Source of the DNA: Echinostoma caproni
Taxonomy: Eukaryota; Platyhelminthes; Trematoda; Plagiorchiida; Echinostomatidae
DNA: 64,000 bases
NCBI GenBank assembly: GCA_900618425.1
Contig: UZAN01039591.1
Coordinates: forward strand, 70,261-134,260
Reading direction: 5' to 3'
Shown here piece after piece: positions 1 through 9,964 of this stretch. Numbering within the stretch: the first letter of the stretch is position 1; each line of letters opens with the position of its first letter. A program made the translations under genes and the position numbers. The notes beneath the pieces are model-generated. The model saw only the letters and a list, made by a program, of their open reading frames with translations, searched no databases and was not told the origin of the DNA.

Positions 1-574
1 ATATCAGAAGTTCATTGGGATCAATTGTGAACGTGTGAACCTGTCGGTGTTTTCTCGATGGTACTGGATACGTGGGTCTCAGAATAAAAGTACAGAGTAC
101 GGTGACCTGACTTTTAGCAAGTCCTCCATCGCCGCCCACGTAACGTCCATTCCGGGCACATGTCTAGACAGTGAGCAACCCCATAGATACCACACTCTCT
201 CCTCCTTAGACAACTACGTTTTTGCTGGTGATACCAACTGTCTTTTTACTGGAATCTTTGGGATAAGACCAGGTTCTGTGATAGTTTGCAAGACAAAACG
301 CTTAATCATGCTATTGCAACAACATATGTACCACTACATACACCAATAGTACCAAATAAGGATCTACGAGGGAAAGGGGGAAGTAATTATAGTGATCAAC
401 AGTTTGTATCATAGTTGGTCCCCACTTATCGTTCGGTTAGATGTTTCACGACGGGTCACTTCTTGGCAATCCCGTCATGCCAGGTTGAGTGTATGCACAA
501 ATCGCTTTTGAGCCCGCAGAAATGGCTGCGAAAACAGATATCATTGCCTCCGCTGTGGCTAGAATGAGGAACGG
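1..574. other. No gene recognised
   Basis: The longest open frame (35-349, plus strand) has no recognisable motif and no convincing splice context. No repeat shared with the rest of the window was found. I see only non-coding-looking sequence here. Confidence 0.4.
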
Positions 575-1050
575 GACGTGTCTATACCTTTTCAACTTCA
601 AGTGAATCCAACCAATCGCATTTCACTGGGAAACCTACAAAATGAACCTCGGTTCGGTCTTTTAATGTCACCCATTGAACTGTCTAAACCCCATCCAGTC
701 AGAATGAACTAGTCTCTCTGCAAACAAACCAATGTACTTTTCGAGTGAGTAACCGGGTGAGAATGAAAGTTCTCTTGTCGTCGGGTGAGGTGCGTAGTTT
801 ACCCACTCCCTCCGCAAGACCCACCATGGAACACATTGTATGTGATCGGGTGTCCGTTAGCGACGCGAATTTACGAACACAGCGGTAAATGACCTCTGTC
901 GGGCGGGTAAAGAAGCGAATCATGCATTTCAAGATGGATTGATAAATCAATCAAAATGCCCAAACGTGAATGTCGGGATGAATCATTGCATGAATGGATT
1001 AAGTCTGGGCCCTAAATATCCTACTGAGTAAATTCCATTTGGGCCGTGAT
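575..1050 (+). repeat. R1 interspersed repeat, copy A, left block
   Basis: This block matches, in reverse complement, sequence at 5205-5500, 16335-16935 and 28245-28740. Shared landmarks are the TACTTTT..GTTTGTTTG motif (728-735 here, inverted), CATTC.GACTGGATGGG.TTTAGACAG (inverted at about 684-708), TTCACTTGAAGTT (inverted near 596-608) and the GATTCGCTTC.TTACCCG motif (inverted near 904-920). It joins the right block (1490-2800) of the same element after an unrelated 440 bp. An 83-codon minus-strand frame inside it (699-950) is not kept open in the other copies, so I treat it as incidental. The element class is unknown; no RT, transposase or terminal repeats were seen. Confidence 0.7.
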
Positions 1051-1489
1051 TCTGTGGTGATCCATGCCTACGTGAAGACGCCTACCCTGGAGCGGTGCCA
1101 CAGTTTCTGGACATCTGCGATGAAACGAATTTGAAAGGTGACGTCAATTACACGCGTACGGGTCACAGCTTCTAACTAGACGCCATTGGGTGGATCGTGC
1201 CATCCAATCCGAGGCAGTGCAGACAGAATCAGAAGTATGCAAACAATACTGCAATATGATTGGTAGACGTCTAGATAACCAATGACCGTCTTTCATACAT
1301 ATTTAATCGCCTTCATTTCTTTCCATGAACGAACTACGAGTTGTCAGTCTTGTGGCCTTTTCCTCACGTCTCGTCCACACAGGTGCTCGTGCCATTGTGG
1401 TCCAGTGCTTCCGTAATCTAGTCCGTGATAGCTGATCCTTGATTCGTGTCGTGTGAGTCCTGTTGTGTTGTTCGTGTTCCGAATTCAGT
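1051..1489. other. Sequence inserted between the two R1 blocks of copy A
   Basis: In copy C (15225-16935) the two R1 blocks are directly adjacent, at about 16335-16420. In copy A they are separated by this 440 bp, which has no counterpart in copy C. It is either an insertion in A or a deletion in C. No coding motif, tRNA-like box or terminal inverted repeat was recognised in it. A short (CTA)n-like tract lies near 1491-1512 at its right edge. Confidence 0.45.
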
Positions 1490-2049
1490 GCGTACTACTA
1501 CCACTACTACGATCATTACAAATTCCCTCAGATTACACCGATTCCTATGAATCAAATGCCATAGCCTGTGTATTTTTGACACTGAAAGGCCTGCTTGACA
1601 AAATACGGAACACTGGTACAACGATATGGTGAAAGAATTAACAGTATTTTACCTGAATATTAAGATAAAATTTGAACCCATTCGAGAGCTAACAGAAATC
1701 ACCTCCTCCTCTGTCGTTGCCGGGGTGAACATTACATTCAATGCACAATGCCAGTGGCAATAATCTGTAACCTGCAGCCTTCGCTACTGTGCTTCATCTC
1801 ATAGATTCTCATCCCTAATGTATTATTGATCACCCTCTCACATCTTTTCACATAATGATTCTTCCGTTCGATTGTGATAGTTTTGTGAATCAGATAGGTG
1901 ATGATAAGAATGCGTTACAGTTTTACATGATCCCAGACGACGATAACTCTGTGTAGGGTGCTCAATGGGGCAATTAGTTGAGATTGGTAAAGTATTCTAC
2001 CCCGGGTTTCCTTAATATTGATCCACGACTTTTTCTGCGTGAGGATCAG

Positions 2050-2261
2050 CTACCTCCACTGATGAGTTCATAAAGAATGCGGAAAATATGTTACAAAGTA
2101 GCATCCGCGATGCCATTGAATGTTGGATAAGAGAAAACTTTCAGCAGCAGCGCGGATACCACTTTGCATCATACTTCTCGGATGCGTATTACCACGAAAA
2201 ATTGTGTAGGCGACTTAAGGTGGAAATTGATAACATTTTTTCTACTCTGAACAGAGATCAG
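2050..2261 (+). CDS. Candidate internal exon inside R1 copy A (unidentified protein)
   Basis: An open frame runs from just after a TGA at 2040-2042 to a consensus splice donor, CAG|GTGAGC, at 2261/2262. A usable acceptor AG lies at 2048-2049 behind a short T-rich run. The encoded peptide of about 70 residues is charged and helix-like, with aromatic-rich stretches such as RGYHFASYFSDAYYHEKLC; no family was recognised. If spliced in frame it continues into the 26-nt candidate exon at 2476. The homologous segment in R1 copy C (about 15785-15945, other strand) has in-frame stops and has lost the donor. Copy A may therefore be the living or younger copy, or the open frame may have survived by chance. 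The call as coding is an inference. Confidence 0.35.
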
Positions 2262-2475
2262 GTGAGCGGTTGAAGACTGAGCCCCTCTCACCCTATTACT
2301 CAGCTGTTCTGTAGTCACTGGAATCTTTTGGATTACATATATTCCACTATAAAGCAGTCCGTTTTGTACAAACAGTTCCGTTTTTTACAGATAAACTGGC
2401 CTGTGTTTATTTTATCTGATTAAGATAGTTGATTTGTTTGCAAGATTCCCAAAAACTCAAATTTTGTGCTTTCAG

Positions 2476-2501
2476 CCACAACAAATCGGTATCATCTTCC
2501 G
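2476..2501 (+). CDS. Candidate 26-nt microexon
   Basis: It is bounded by a pyrimidine-rich acceptor (TTTTGTGCTTTCAG at 2462-2475) and a perfect GTAAGT donor at 2502-2507. It lies 214 bp after the donor of the candidate exon at 2050-2261. Read in that exon's phase it gives PQQIGIIF plus two bases, with no stop. Microexons are well known in flatworm genes, but a 26-nt interval between consensus sites can arise by chance. In R1 copy C both flanking splice sites are mutated. Confidence 0.25.
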
Positions 2502-2800
2502 GTAAGTCGATCTTTCACTGAATGACCACTGTAAGTTGCTTTTAACGAACAGTGAAAGGTCGAAACAGAGCGGTCGGCTTTCCGCAATAGATACACAGAC
2601 AACACAGGGAGTGTGTAAGATGACCTATGAGTTGTGATCACTCATTGCCATCGGACACAGTTTAATCGAATACAAGGGTTATTAAATCCCAATTGAAATT
2701 TTTTTCCTACAATTTGCTTTCAGCTTAGTGAATCACTGGGTATAGATTATTTGGTATTGTTTCATATAAGTGTGAACAAAGCGGATACTCTGCTGTTACC

Positions 2801-3594
2801 ATGACTATATGAATGATGACCCCATATTCCTGTGACAGCTTTAACTTTCCTCCTTTCCTCATTTGCCATCTTTTAGTCACACTTTCATATCTGTTTTAGT
2901 CCTTCTTGACCAACACCTTTCGTGTCGTGTCCACTTCAAACGTTTTACGTTGCTTTGCCCTATACATTTGTTGTGATCTGATAGATAGTTGTCCACACAC
3001 ATTCACTACCAGCTTGAGCCTTGTATTAATCCGCTGACAAATGGAACTATATATGTAAATGCTTAAAGCGATGTATAAGTTAGACTGCTCATTCAGAGAA
3101 AGGAACTACATGTTATTACATTCTACCTACACAAATTAAATGAGAAATCTGCCGAACTTATTCATTTTCATTATGGTGGCAATCGCTTCAACCATTATGT
3201 GCTCCATGCATATCCGGGGTTTGTGGAGGCAACAGTCTTCCTTTGGATTACGATGAGACAATTGTGTTATAGTTGCTATAGTGGAGAGGAATATTGAAAG
3301 TTTAGGTTTCTTGACAAAAAATACGATAACCATTGGTAGATTAGTTTACTTACCTGATTTTATATATATATATATATATAATGAATTACCACTTGACAGT
3401 TAAATCTATCTTCCGCGCTGTTGCATCTAGCAATAGACTGTTAGGATAATATATTACAGGGGTACGACAGTGGTGATGACTGATTGGTTGTCCCTGCATC
3501 ATTCGGTGTGAAGCAAAGGACAGCGATGACATGGATAAGAAGACATCAGGAAGAACCATCAGAATGAATCCACGGAGGAAGACGGTTCAATAAG
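2801..3594. other. No gene recognised; contains a TA microsatellite
   Basis: A (TA)10 tract lies at 3360-3381. The minus-strand open frame at 3136-3333 has no recognisable motif. Nothing else could be supported. Confidence 0.4.
3360..3381. repeat. (TA)n microsatellite
   Basis: An uninterrupted run of about ten TA dinucleotides. Confidence 0.9.
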
Positions 3595-3860
3595 TTATAG
3601 AATCACGCGTTTTGTTTATCCTGTAAACATTAGAACAGACGGACAATGTCGTCGGCGTACTCCACAGTGCACAGTTTTTCTCCAGCTGTCCATTCAATGC
3701 GCATGCGAGACAACTTAGAACATTCAATAGTAGTTCATCCAACAAAAAAATGAACATGAATGATGAAAGAGGGCACCCTTGAAGTGAGGGTGGTCGTGAT
3801 GGATTGAGGAGAATTCGACTGTGATAATGTCATTTATACGGATGAAACTCAAAACCGAAT
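3595..3860 (-). pseudogene. Non-LTR reverse transcriptase relic
   Basis: Read on the minus strand, 3628-3715 gives a stretch ending CTVEYADDIVRLF followed by a stop. It contains the RT catalytic YADD box with the typical preceding acidic residue. Upstream, in a shifted frame, a peptide like GCPLSSFMFIFLLDELLLN matches the usual CPLSP.LFN..ID..L region before the YADD box of non-LTR reverse transcriptases. At least one frameshift and several stops separate the pieces, so it is dead. Clade (RTE or CR1) cannot be decided from this length. Downstream sequence to about 3455 may belong to it but no motif shows. Confidence 0.6.
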
Positions 3861-4285
3861 ACAATGAGCAATAGTATCAGCAATTATTTAAATGGAAAGT
3901 TGATTACAATGAAAAAGATCAATCAAGTACCATTTAAGATAACCTTACTGGATGATGAAGAGAAGAGGAGAAAGTAATAAAACGACGTGTTTTTTAGTCA
4001 TTTTCTCTTAGATTTGGTCAACACTTACAATGGTGCGAGGCTCTTGGACGTCAGATTATCTGTATTGATGAAACCAAATTCAGTCTGCTTTGTTCAAGAA
4101 ATTTTTTTGCGTGCACTAAGACATCAACAATGTTGAATACCAGTGACCAGTTCAAGACGAAGAAATCTGCACATCACAAGTGCTATAAATGTTGAAAAGT
4201 GGGTCCCACAACTCGGTATTGTTTGCAATGGTTGCAAACGCTCGTTGATCAATTAGTGCAAGAAGAGCACCGATCGTATCGTAAA

Positions 4286-4837
4286 GACCTTGGTAACTTG
4301 CCGTTTCATTTCATTGTGAGTCGTGTTCGTATCTCACTGGACCTTTTGGTTCATGGTGTCTGCATTTTCCTCTCTTTCCGATTGCCAGTTCCCCCTCTCC
4401 ACGGAGAAACTTCTGTCTGTCGACGGTTCCAGCCCACACCTAGACTCGGCCCACTTGCGGTTGTCTGGTGTATCCGTTCACGGGGGACATCCTGCCGCAC
4501 ACGCGAGCCAAGCATCTCACATATTTGGCGACCCTGCCAGGATGCACTGCCCCCGCAACACCGGGCTCCGGAACACTGAGGACAGTGTTCTTTCGTGCAG
4601 AGGGATAGTGTAATGACCTTGGTAACTTGCCATTCTATTTGATTATGAGTCGTGTTCATGTCTCATTGGACCTTTTCGTTCATGGTGCCTCCATTTTCCT
4701 CTCTTTCCGATTGCCAGTTCCCCCTCTCCACGGAGAACCTCCTGCCTGTCGACGGTTCCCGCCCACACCTAGACTCGGCCCACTTGCGGTTGTCTGGTGT
4801 TTCCGTTCACGGGGGCATCCTGCCAAGTATCTCACAG
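4286..4837 (+). repeat. GC-rich direct tandem duplication inserted in the transposase relic
   Basis: There are two direct units with a period of 329 bp, 4286-4614 and 4615-4837 (the second truncated). Both begin GACCTTGGTAACTTGCC. They share long near-identical runs, for example TTTTCCTCTCTTTCCGATTG and CTCGGCCCACTTGCGGTTGT. They differ by scattered substitutions, so the duplication is not an assembly echo. The block is clearly richer in GC than its neighbours. All long open frames here (both strands) are duplicated with the unit and show no known motif. Nature unknown; possibly two monomers of a dispersed tandem (satellite-like) repeat. Confidence 0.8.
4571..4590. other. Perfect hairpin in the tandem unit
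   Basis: GAACACTG-AGGA-CAGTGTTC forms an 8-bp perfect stem with a 4-nt loop at the end of the first unit. The second unit is truncated before this point, so conservation cannot be tested in the window. Confidence 0.6.
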
Positions 4838-5204
4838 TATGTGATTGTGTGTGATAACGTGCCCTGTCACTCTAAACTGGAAAAGTAGTTGCCAGGGAAA
4901 CAGTGAGCATCCTCAGATTTTCTTAGTATTATCATGCGTTGAAACGGATTGAAACGAAATGGAGCATCACGAATAGTTACATAAAAACGGAGCAGCTAAA
5001 CACAACATGCTTTTCGTTGGGGTGCAAATGGTACCAATAATCAACCGGAGGCGTTTATTCCATTTCATTAAAAAATAATCAACAGTTGGATATTATTTTC
5101 ATTACGGACGAAGGAGGAGTCATCTATGATCTGTGTGGCGAGTGCTCGGTGGGGAAGACCTAGCTGCACTCGTCAAACTTATCGGATAATTTATGTTAGG
5201 TGTC

Positions 5205-5500
5205 GCTTGTCATACAGGCAGTTCTGTGTCAGAAATACGCAGGCTATCGCATTTGATTCAAAGGAATCGGTGTTATTTGAGATAATCAGGGCCCAAATGG
5301 AATTTACTCAGTAGGATATTAAGGACCCAGACTTAATCCACTCATGCAAAGATTCATCCGGACATTCACTTGTGGGCATGGTGACGGATTTATCGATCCC
5401 TTATGACATAATTCGCTTCTTTACCCGCCCGACATAGTTCATTTACCGTCGTGTTCGGAAATTCACGTCTCTGATGCATACCCAGTGAACACTCATGGAG
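5205..5500 (-). repeat. R1 repeat, copy B (partial)
   Basis: It matches the left R1 block in the same orientation as copies C and D. Landmarks include GTGTCAGAAATACGCAGGCT (compare 16352-16371), CAAATGGAATTTACTCAGTA, and ATTCGCTTCTTTACCCGCCC. It ends near 5500 without the GTTTGTTTG part of the element. It lies about 175 bp after the transposase relic. Confidence 0.7.
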
Positions 5501-6245
5501 TAATTGAACTCAAATTGTATTCAGAATGCCCACATTAATCCGAGGCATCACGTTAAATCCTTTAGAAAGTAGTCAGCAAACTAAGAAACATTTCTTTAGG
5601 GTGAACGTACCATTCAAAGGATAGGGACCACGGGTGATAGAATATTAGGAAAAGAATGCTATGGATTAACACAGAATCAGAGTTCAGTTCAGAAGATTGA
5701 AACTTGAAGCTTCTGGTCATAAACAGTTGACAAGTAAAACAAACAGTGTGAGTCTATCAAGGCAAACGTTCAAGAATCCGAATAGCGATGAGGTTCATCA
5801 AACAATAAGTGGAGTAGGATGATAACGCGGGTGCCATGCAATTTAACCAGGGGGTACATTGTGGCTTTTCGGGTAGATCAGCGAAACAAACGGAATGAAG
5901 AAGCAAGAAAACGGGGGCAGTATGGTGCTCAAAGGTATGAATCAAAAATTTATGAAAACGCTCCACTGTGCGGTGTCGTGTGGTTCAATAAACAAACAGA
6001 ATAAATCTCACCGAAATCATTTCTCCGTGTAATTATCGTTTTTTTTAAATATGCAACTCTGCGTCAAATACTATTTGGTTTCAGGTTCGAGTACATCATA
6101 CAGACAACTCAAATGATTTCATGATTTTATGAATTGAATAACAATGATTATCTTGATCCTTAATTCTTCATTCATAAACTTGATGTAAATGCATTAAGCA
6201 GAATTGCCGGTTCCGTTCACAAAACTTCCATCAGCTCAGTCTGTG
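5501..6245. other. No gene recognised
   Basis: A plus-strand open frame at 5819-6004 encodes a charged peptide (RNKRNEEARKRGQYGAQRYE region) but has no start, splice or family support. Confidence 0.4.
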
Positions 6246-6415
6246 TTCTCGGTGGTAGCCAATTATTTAGGGTACCAGGTTGTGACTCGGGTCTTGTGTT
6301 GGAACCGTTCCACCGCCAACTGTCTTCCCATTTCTGTATCTTTACAGGCAACAGTTGTATGGCCGCGGCCCCGTTTCCTAAAGTAGACTGTACATTTGCA
6401 TACACAATGAGTAAC
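6246..6415 (+). mobile_element. tRNA-derived SINE (family SINE-A), copy 1
   Basis: It matches the reverse complements of 61232-61402 and 9965-10095. In order it shows a tRNA-like head beginning GGTGGTAGCCAATT, a degraded B-box region (GTTGGAACCGTTCCACC), a central CTGTCTTCCCATTTCTGTAT, a GGCCGCGGCC palindrome at about 6362-6371, and a tail GACTGTACATTTGCATACAC. The RNA polymerase III boxes are clearest in copy 3. The open frames here (6204-6386, 6217-6417) are shadows of the SINE. Confidence 0.7.
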
Positions 6416-8564
6416 AAAGGAAGAAAAAAGATGATTATTTTATTCGTCTTCTTGTTCTTATTATTATCCTTGACGTTGCATCCACACTGAACCCGTGTCT
6501 ATTGGGCTTTGATATTAGTGTGCGTTTCACTACTTAAATTCTCATCTCTGTCTTGAACTACGTTTTAAGATTTCTAATAAATTATTTGTTGATATTGATA
6601 ATTTTCATGAGTATTTTATTTGCCTCAGAACATTATGATATTTGAGCCCAACACAAACTTATCCACACAAGCTTCGGATACATTATTCCGGATTTTATGT
6701 TCAACCCAAACAAATTAGTTTGTCTGTTTCTTATGCATTTAAACTTGCAAATCAATTGATTTTGGGTTGCATGCACCACATACACGTGAACAAGTAGATA
6801 AGTTGGTACACAAAGTTGATGTTGTACTTTCCGGACTGCAAAACTTTATGGGGATCAAACAACGCCCGGGTAACACTTTCTCCACAAATGGGGAACATTT
6901 TGTTGATTAGTCGTCAGACAAACACCTGTTGCATTTCTCATCAACTTTGGTCAAAGCCGAATTTGAATACAGTTGCTAAGGGATGCAAAATAGGAATTAA
7001 AGCAGGTCAATCGTAATTGTGCCGTGCGTATTGCATGGTGATACATTGCGAGTTATGACCGATTTTTTTGCATCCCTTCGTTGAGCATAGTATGCATCCA
7101 TGATCAGTTCCACCTTTTTCTACGTTGGTCCGAATATGATGGCGTGTAACTACAAGCATATATAGTGTCCCATGTTGGTCAAAGAATCTTAAACCAAAGA
7201 ACGCCCACATGTATTTCAAATTAATGAAGCTTAGAGAACTGCAGTAATAAACTTCATGTCTGATTGAACCTGTTCCCATCGTCGATAATATAAAATTGTA
7301 AGGGGGAAAACGCAAAGGATGAACATCAATTCGTTTTGTTTACTTTCTGCAAAATGTGCTTCACTGAGAGGGTTAAGAGGATGTAATGCAGACTCCTTAA
7401 AAGCCAAATCAAATGAACGGCAACATTTCGTTAGTTGCAAATTGTCAATTCAATGCTCGTCTCCATCCATATTTTGGCTTTGGGACTAACAATTGAACCC
7501 AAACAACTGTGACTAAATATCCATCATATCGTGAGGTGATGATTTACTCTATTTCATCAAAGTATAAATGTGCTAGCGTTAAATTAGTTACTTCACTGCG
7601 AATCAGCCCTATTCTCAAATGTTCTGTAACCTAGTGAACTTTGGAGCATCTCGGTGACTACTCAACTCGGTCATGTTAGAAAGAGTGAACATATCACATT
7701 CCCTCTTATATGGAAGTGTCTCTGGTACCGAAATAGAGCAATTTGTTAATAAGTATGCCTGTATAATACCAAGTTGTCTAATTCAAGTTAATTCACGAGA
7801 GTAGAAGAGTACTTTATTAAATTTTTCTTTCAGATTAATTATTACTCTTTGATATCGTTAGTTCCAAGCAGCGTGAATGCGAAAACAATACACTTCCCTT
7901 CACTTTTCGATGAGTAATGTTCGGTATAGTGACATTACAGAAAGTAAATGCGTGAGATTCCACTCATGAGTTAGATAATTTCAGATAAAATAATTTTAAA
8001 AGCCAGTTTTAAAAAGATGAGATTTATTGATTTATTCTTGGGTTGTCGAATTTCCCATTTCCATGGCATCTGACGCGCGATCTGGAAGAGCAGTCTACCT
8101 TTTGATTATCTGGAAATACCTGTATTTGGCGACGGGAGGAACGAAGCGCTATGGTGCTCAGTCGAAGTTTTACCTAACGATCAGTCTTTACGTTATGAGC
8201 TATGACTTCCCGGAATGTTTCATCGCTCAGCTTTTGCTGTTCGAACCGCTCAAATTATTGTTCACAAACAACGTGGAGGGGTCAAAGCGCACTGATCAGT
8301 TCATTTGGTGACCTGACTGAGAAAGGTATGAACAGATTCCGCGAGTAATTAAAGTTTTGACCCTGGCGTGAAGCCAAGCTGGATGATGCTCATGAGCTCG
8401 CTGGGTCAAGTGTCCACTCGTGCAATCAGAGTACCTTGTCTCACAGGAACAAGTGAAACGATTAAGACATAGATAGATTTCAAAACATTGGACTTTCATC
8501 TTTGAATTGCAGGCTGATATCAGCCGGAACGGGCATGTGATTAGGACGTCCTTCACATGGGATG
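6416..8564. other. No gene recognised
   Basis: Open frames up to about 100 codons (for example 7007-7315 minus and 8027-8311 plus) lack recognisable domains and convincing splice sites. I see nothing else that can be supported. Confidence 0.4.
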
Positions 8565-8650
8565 TTTGACTGATCGTAGTTGTCGACGTTCGAGTGACTC
8601 TGTCAGTTAGAACGCTGCCTTAGCAAGGCGTTCTACTCTACTCTAACAGT
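8565..8650 (+). mobile_element. tRNA-like SINE head or degraded tRNA pseudogene
   Basis: GAGTGACTCTGTCAGTTAGA resembles a tRNA D-arm/A-box region. It is followed by GCTGCCTTAGCAAGGCG, which looks like an anticodon arm: four stem pairs around a UUAGCAA loop, anticodon position AGC (alanine-like). Then comes GGCGTTCTACTCT, a degenerate B box. An 8-bp inverted repeat (TAGAACGC / GCGTTCTA, 8608-8615 and 8628-8635) overlaps it. Acceptor-stem pairing and a T-arm are not evident, so it is not a working tRNA. A SINE head is the likelier origin. Confidence 0.4.
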
Positions 8651-9855
8651 GTTCCATTTTTAATCTGATATTTTCATATGCTTTCCAAAATTCTACCTGC
8701 AACTTCATTATGGTGAAATATATGGCGTAACAAATCATATTCGTCTTTTATCATCTCAGCAGGGGAGTTCTTTCACTATCGGATAGAGATATCAGTAGGA
8801 TTCGCAATAAAGCACCCTACACGCTTCTGTGCACAAAACCAAGTGTGAAGTTATCGTATTTCCTATGTCCCTTCTCCCAGCTACCTATCCATACCCCACC
8901 TTACTCCTTGGTATCACTCGCCTATCTCCAATTTCATAAAAACTGAAAACAGGAGGTAGTAATTATTTTTTATAGTTCATTTCTGTTCCTTTGCGCCATA
9001 ATACACCATTTTAACTAGTAAGATAAATTGTGACGTACGAATCAGATAAGATGGATCACATATAACAGGTGCTATTTACTGTACCGTTGTTCTCAAAATC
9101 TGTTCTGTCGATCTTGCAGGACGACAAGGCGGTCGTTTGTTCTCGCAACAAAACTTTGAACAAAGTCGAAGCGATAACAAGAAAATCTGATACATCAGTG
9201 CTTTGTTTCATTATTCGTTATGCTTCCTTCGATGCACACTGCAAATGAAATAATCTAATCTGTTGAATATCATTACTTGAAAACCTTCACCAAATAACCA
9301 ATATCTCCAATTTCCGATAGCCTCCACCGTGTCATACAACTTCCTTTATATGAATAAATGATGCCACTCGCCAGTTTCCATTGTCCTAGAAACCAACACA
9401 ATCGGTCTGTTGTTCTGCCTCAAAAGTGCATCGATGGTAAAGTCGGAAGCGCTCATCTCAATTGGAAGCCTTGATTGTGGGTCCACATTTGACATAAGGA
9501 ATCGAAATTGATCATTAGACAGTGCCTCATAAGGCGACGCAATTTCCTCCTTGACGGAAAACAGTTATTGTTCAACCAGAATATTGAAATTTTGGGGGGA
9601 ATATTTTTATATTCATTGTGAATAATTACCTAGCAACCGGATTATTTGCTATTGAGACTTCAAACTAACTAACTAAGTAGTAAGTTACAGTTGATCCATA
9701 TAAAGATTTATAGAATAGTGTTAAATGTCAATTCCCAAGCGTCTGATTCGAGTTACTTGGCAAACACTCACTGTCCCAAGATTGTATTTCAAATTTCTAA
9801 CTATTTGCGTAGAAGAGCAGAATTCTTTCGAATCGCTCCCCCTTCTCATCAAAAC
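8651..9855. other. No gene recognised
   Basis: An acceptor-like site at 9108-9119 (ATCTTGCAG) precedes a 43-codon open frame without known motif. No feature can be claimed. Confidence 0.35.
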
Positions 9856-9926
9856 TATAATAATAATAATAATAATAGTACTACTACTACTACTAGTACT
9901 ACTACTACTACTGTTACTAATAATAG
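9856..9926. repeat. (TAA)n/(ACT)n compound microsatellite
   Basis: TAA repeats run from about 9856 to 9878, followed by ACT repeats with few interruptions to 9926. The Asn/Thr-rich and Ile/Leu-rich open frames across it (9691-10132) are products of the repeat. Confidence 0.9.
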
Positions 9927-9964
9927 TCTTCTTGCTTCTTTTAGATTTGTTATGTACAACTAAC

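Larger units (their letters stand above)
1490..2800 (+). repeat. R1 interspersed repeat, copy A, right block
   Basis: This block aligns in reverse complement with 15225-16340 over its whole length. Strong stretches include 1500-1620 with 16310-16430, 1640-1790 with 16150-16310, 1830-1930 with 16010-16110, 2090-2290 with 15780-15930, 2290-2490 with 15560-15760, 2510-2690 with 15360-15530, and 2700-2800 with 15225-15340. Divergence is substantial, with many indels, so the duplication is old. The homology covers both the candidate exon at 2050-2261 and the flanking non-coding DNA, so the copying was at DNA level and not through spliced RNA. Confidence 0.75.
3990..5030 (+). pseudogene. IS630/Tc1-mariner-like transposase relic, interrupted
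   Basis: Three catalytic regions of a DDE/D transposase can be read in order. The first is QWCEALGRQIICIDETKFSL, with the first Asp at 4067-4069. In a shifted frame at about 4160-4245 comes NLHITSAINVEKW, the usual N(I/L)HV..AI segment. The second Asp is in VIVCDNVPCHSKLE (4842-4888). The third acidic residue is in a segment like LKRIETKWS (about 4945-4975), where the family normally has LNPIE..W. Stops and shifts throughout show it is dead. Spacing between the first and second Asp is normal only if the GC-rich tandem block 4286-4837 is removed, so that block is a nested insertion. Terminal inverted repeats were not found. Confidence 0.65.

Noticed and set aside
699..950. 83-codon minus-strand frame in R1 as a repeat-encoded protein.
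   Set aside because: Other R1 copies have stops and indels at the equivalent positions.
2055..2090. CTGATGAG on the plus strand as a hammerhead core start.
   Set aside because: No stem II hairpin or GAAA in register follows. The same was true of CTGATGA hits near 11587, 24394, 37140, 42790 and 58567.
4199..4888. Overlapping open frames of 75-126 codons on both strands as genes.
   Set aside because: They follow the GC-rich tandem units, are duplicated with them, and carry no domain.
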